A stretch of 6,095 bases of DNA from Clostridia bacterium (lineage in GTDB: Bacteria; Bacillota; Clostridia; TANB77; CAG-508), in assembly GCA_900768805.1 (NCBI GenBank), contig CAAGEF010000247.1:1-6095 (forward strand), in the 5' to 3' direction. Positions 5,662-6,095 of the stretch are shown one piece after another. The stretch's first letter is position 1; each line of letters begins with the position of its first letter. The position numbers were made by a program, and so were the translations under genes. The notes beneath the pieces were generated by a model. The model did not search any database. It was not told the DNA's origin and saw only the letters and a program-made list of their open reading frames with translations.

Positions 5662-6095
5662 TAATGAAAATTATAAAAAAGCTATGGATAAAATACATGC
5701 AAGTGAAAAATTGAAAAAACAGACTTTTGAGAAAGTAATAAATAAACCAAATAAAAAAATAATATATATGAAATATTTAAGTGCTTGTGCAATGGTAGTG
5801 ATTATGTTTTCTATAGGAATATTTTATACAAATAAAACAAATCAAAATGCTCCTATTAATGAAAATAATGTAGTTGCTTTAGATGAGAAAAATAATTTAT
5901 CTAGATTTAAAGATATGGAGGAACTGAAAGATGTTTTAAAAGAAGCAGAAAGTAATAACAGAGATATATTAGTAACAGATACGATTTTTGCAGAAAGTTT
6001 TGCTTCTAATGCATTAGAAGAGAAAGCTGAAGCTTCAACAGATTATTCTACAACTAATACACAAGTTGCAAATGTAGATGAAGCTGATATTGTAA
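5654..6095 (+). CDS. Membrane-anchored beta-propeller-family protein, probable anti-sigma partner, 3' end missing
   Basis: An open frame starts at ATG 5654-5656, inside the end of the sigma gene, and runs 147 codons to the right edge without a stop. The ribosome binding site is GGGGG at 5641-5645, 8 nt upstream, and the 8-nt overlap suggests translational coupling. Residues 1-38 are short, charged and Lys-rich (cytoplasmic); about 41-58 form one membrane segment; the remainder is outside the cell. Residues 132-147, STTNTQVANVDEADIV, match the signature that opens the secreted C-terminal beta-propeller family (Beta_propel, distantly WD40-like); the propeller itself would lie beyond the window. 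Its pairing with an ECF sigma factor suggests that the N-terminal tail holds the sigma factor at the membrane and the outer domain senses a signal. That role is inferred: no zinc-binding anti-sigma motif (HXXXCXXC) is present in the tail. Confidence 0.85.
   Translation, partial: MNNNENYKKAMDKIHASEKLKKQTFEKVINKPNKKIIYMKYLSACAMVVIMFSIGIFYTNKTNQNAPINENNVVALDEKNNLSRFKDMEELKDVLKEAESNNRDILVTDTIFAESFASNALEEKAEASTDYSTTNTQVANVDEADIV

Overview
The window is AT-rich DNA that reads cleanly with the standard bacterial code. It has strong AGGAGG-type ribosome binding sites, TTGNNN/TATAAT promoters and hairpin-plus-U-tract terminators. Together with the gene content (DUF368 protein, BaiA-like short-chain dehydrogenase, FtsH-type AAA proteins, ECF sigma factor paired with a beta-propeller membrane protein) this points to a low-GC Bacillota, most likely a Clostridia-type anaerobe. 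The species cannot be named from the sequence. No rRNA, tRNA, CRISPR array, insertion sequence or phage gene was seen.

Layout. Positions 1-811 (minus) hold a DUF368/PopT-family polytopic membrane protein whose 3' end runs off the left edge, with its own promoter. Positions 975-1715 (minus) hold a complete SDR oxidoreductase with a good terminator (938-967) and an extended -10 promoter. Positions 1716-1972 are a divergent promoter region. The plus strand then carries a compact but complete FtsH-type membrane AAA protease (1973-3706, terminator 3705-3745). Next is a second FtsH-like protein (3895-5067) with the two membrane segments, external domain and AAA module but no M41 protease domain; it has its own promoter and terminator (5075-5122). 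Last come an ECF-type sigma factor (5185-5661) and, overlapping it by 8 nt, the start of a single-pass membrane protein with the N-terminal signature of the secreted beta-propeller family (5654 to the right edge).

How the genes relate. Terminators and promoters make four or five separate transcription units; only the sigma factor and the beta-propeller protein look translationally coupled. Most products are membrane or envelope related: a probable undecaprenyl-phosphate carrier, two membrane AAA machines and a sigma/probable anti-sigma pair. The most unusual part is the FtsH pair. One member keeps the zinc protease site but has lost the aromatic pore residue. The other has lost the protease domain entirely, has a changed pore loop and lacks the second arginine finger. 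A mixed complex or a chaperone-like adaptor role is possible, but that is inference.
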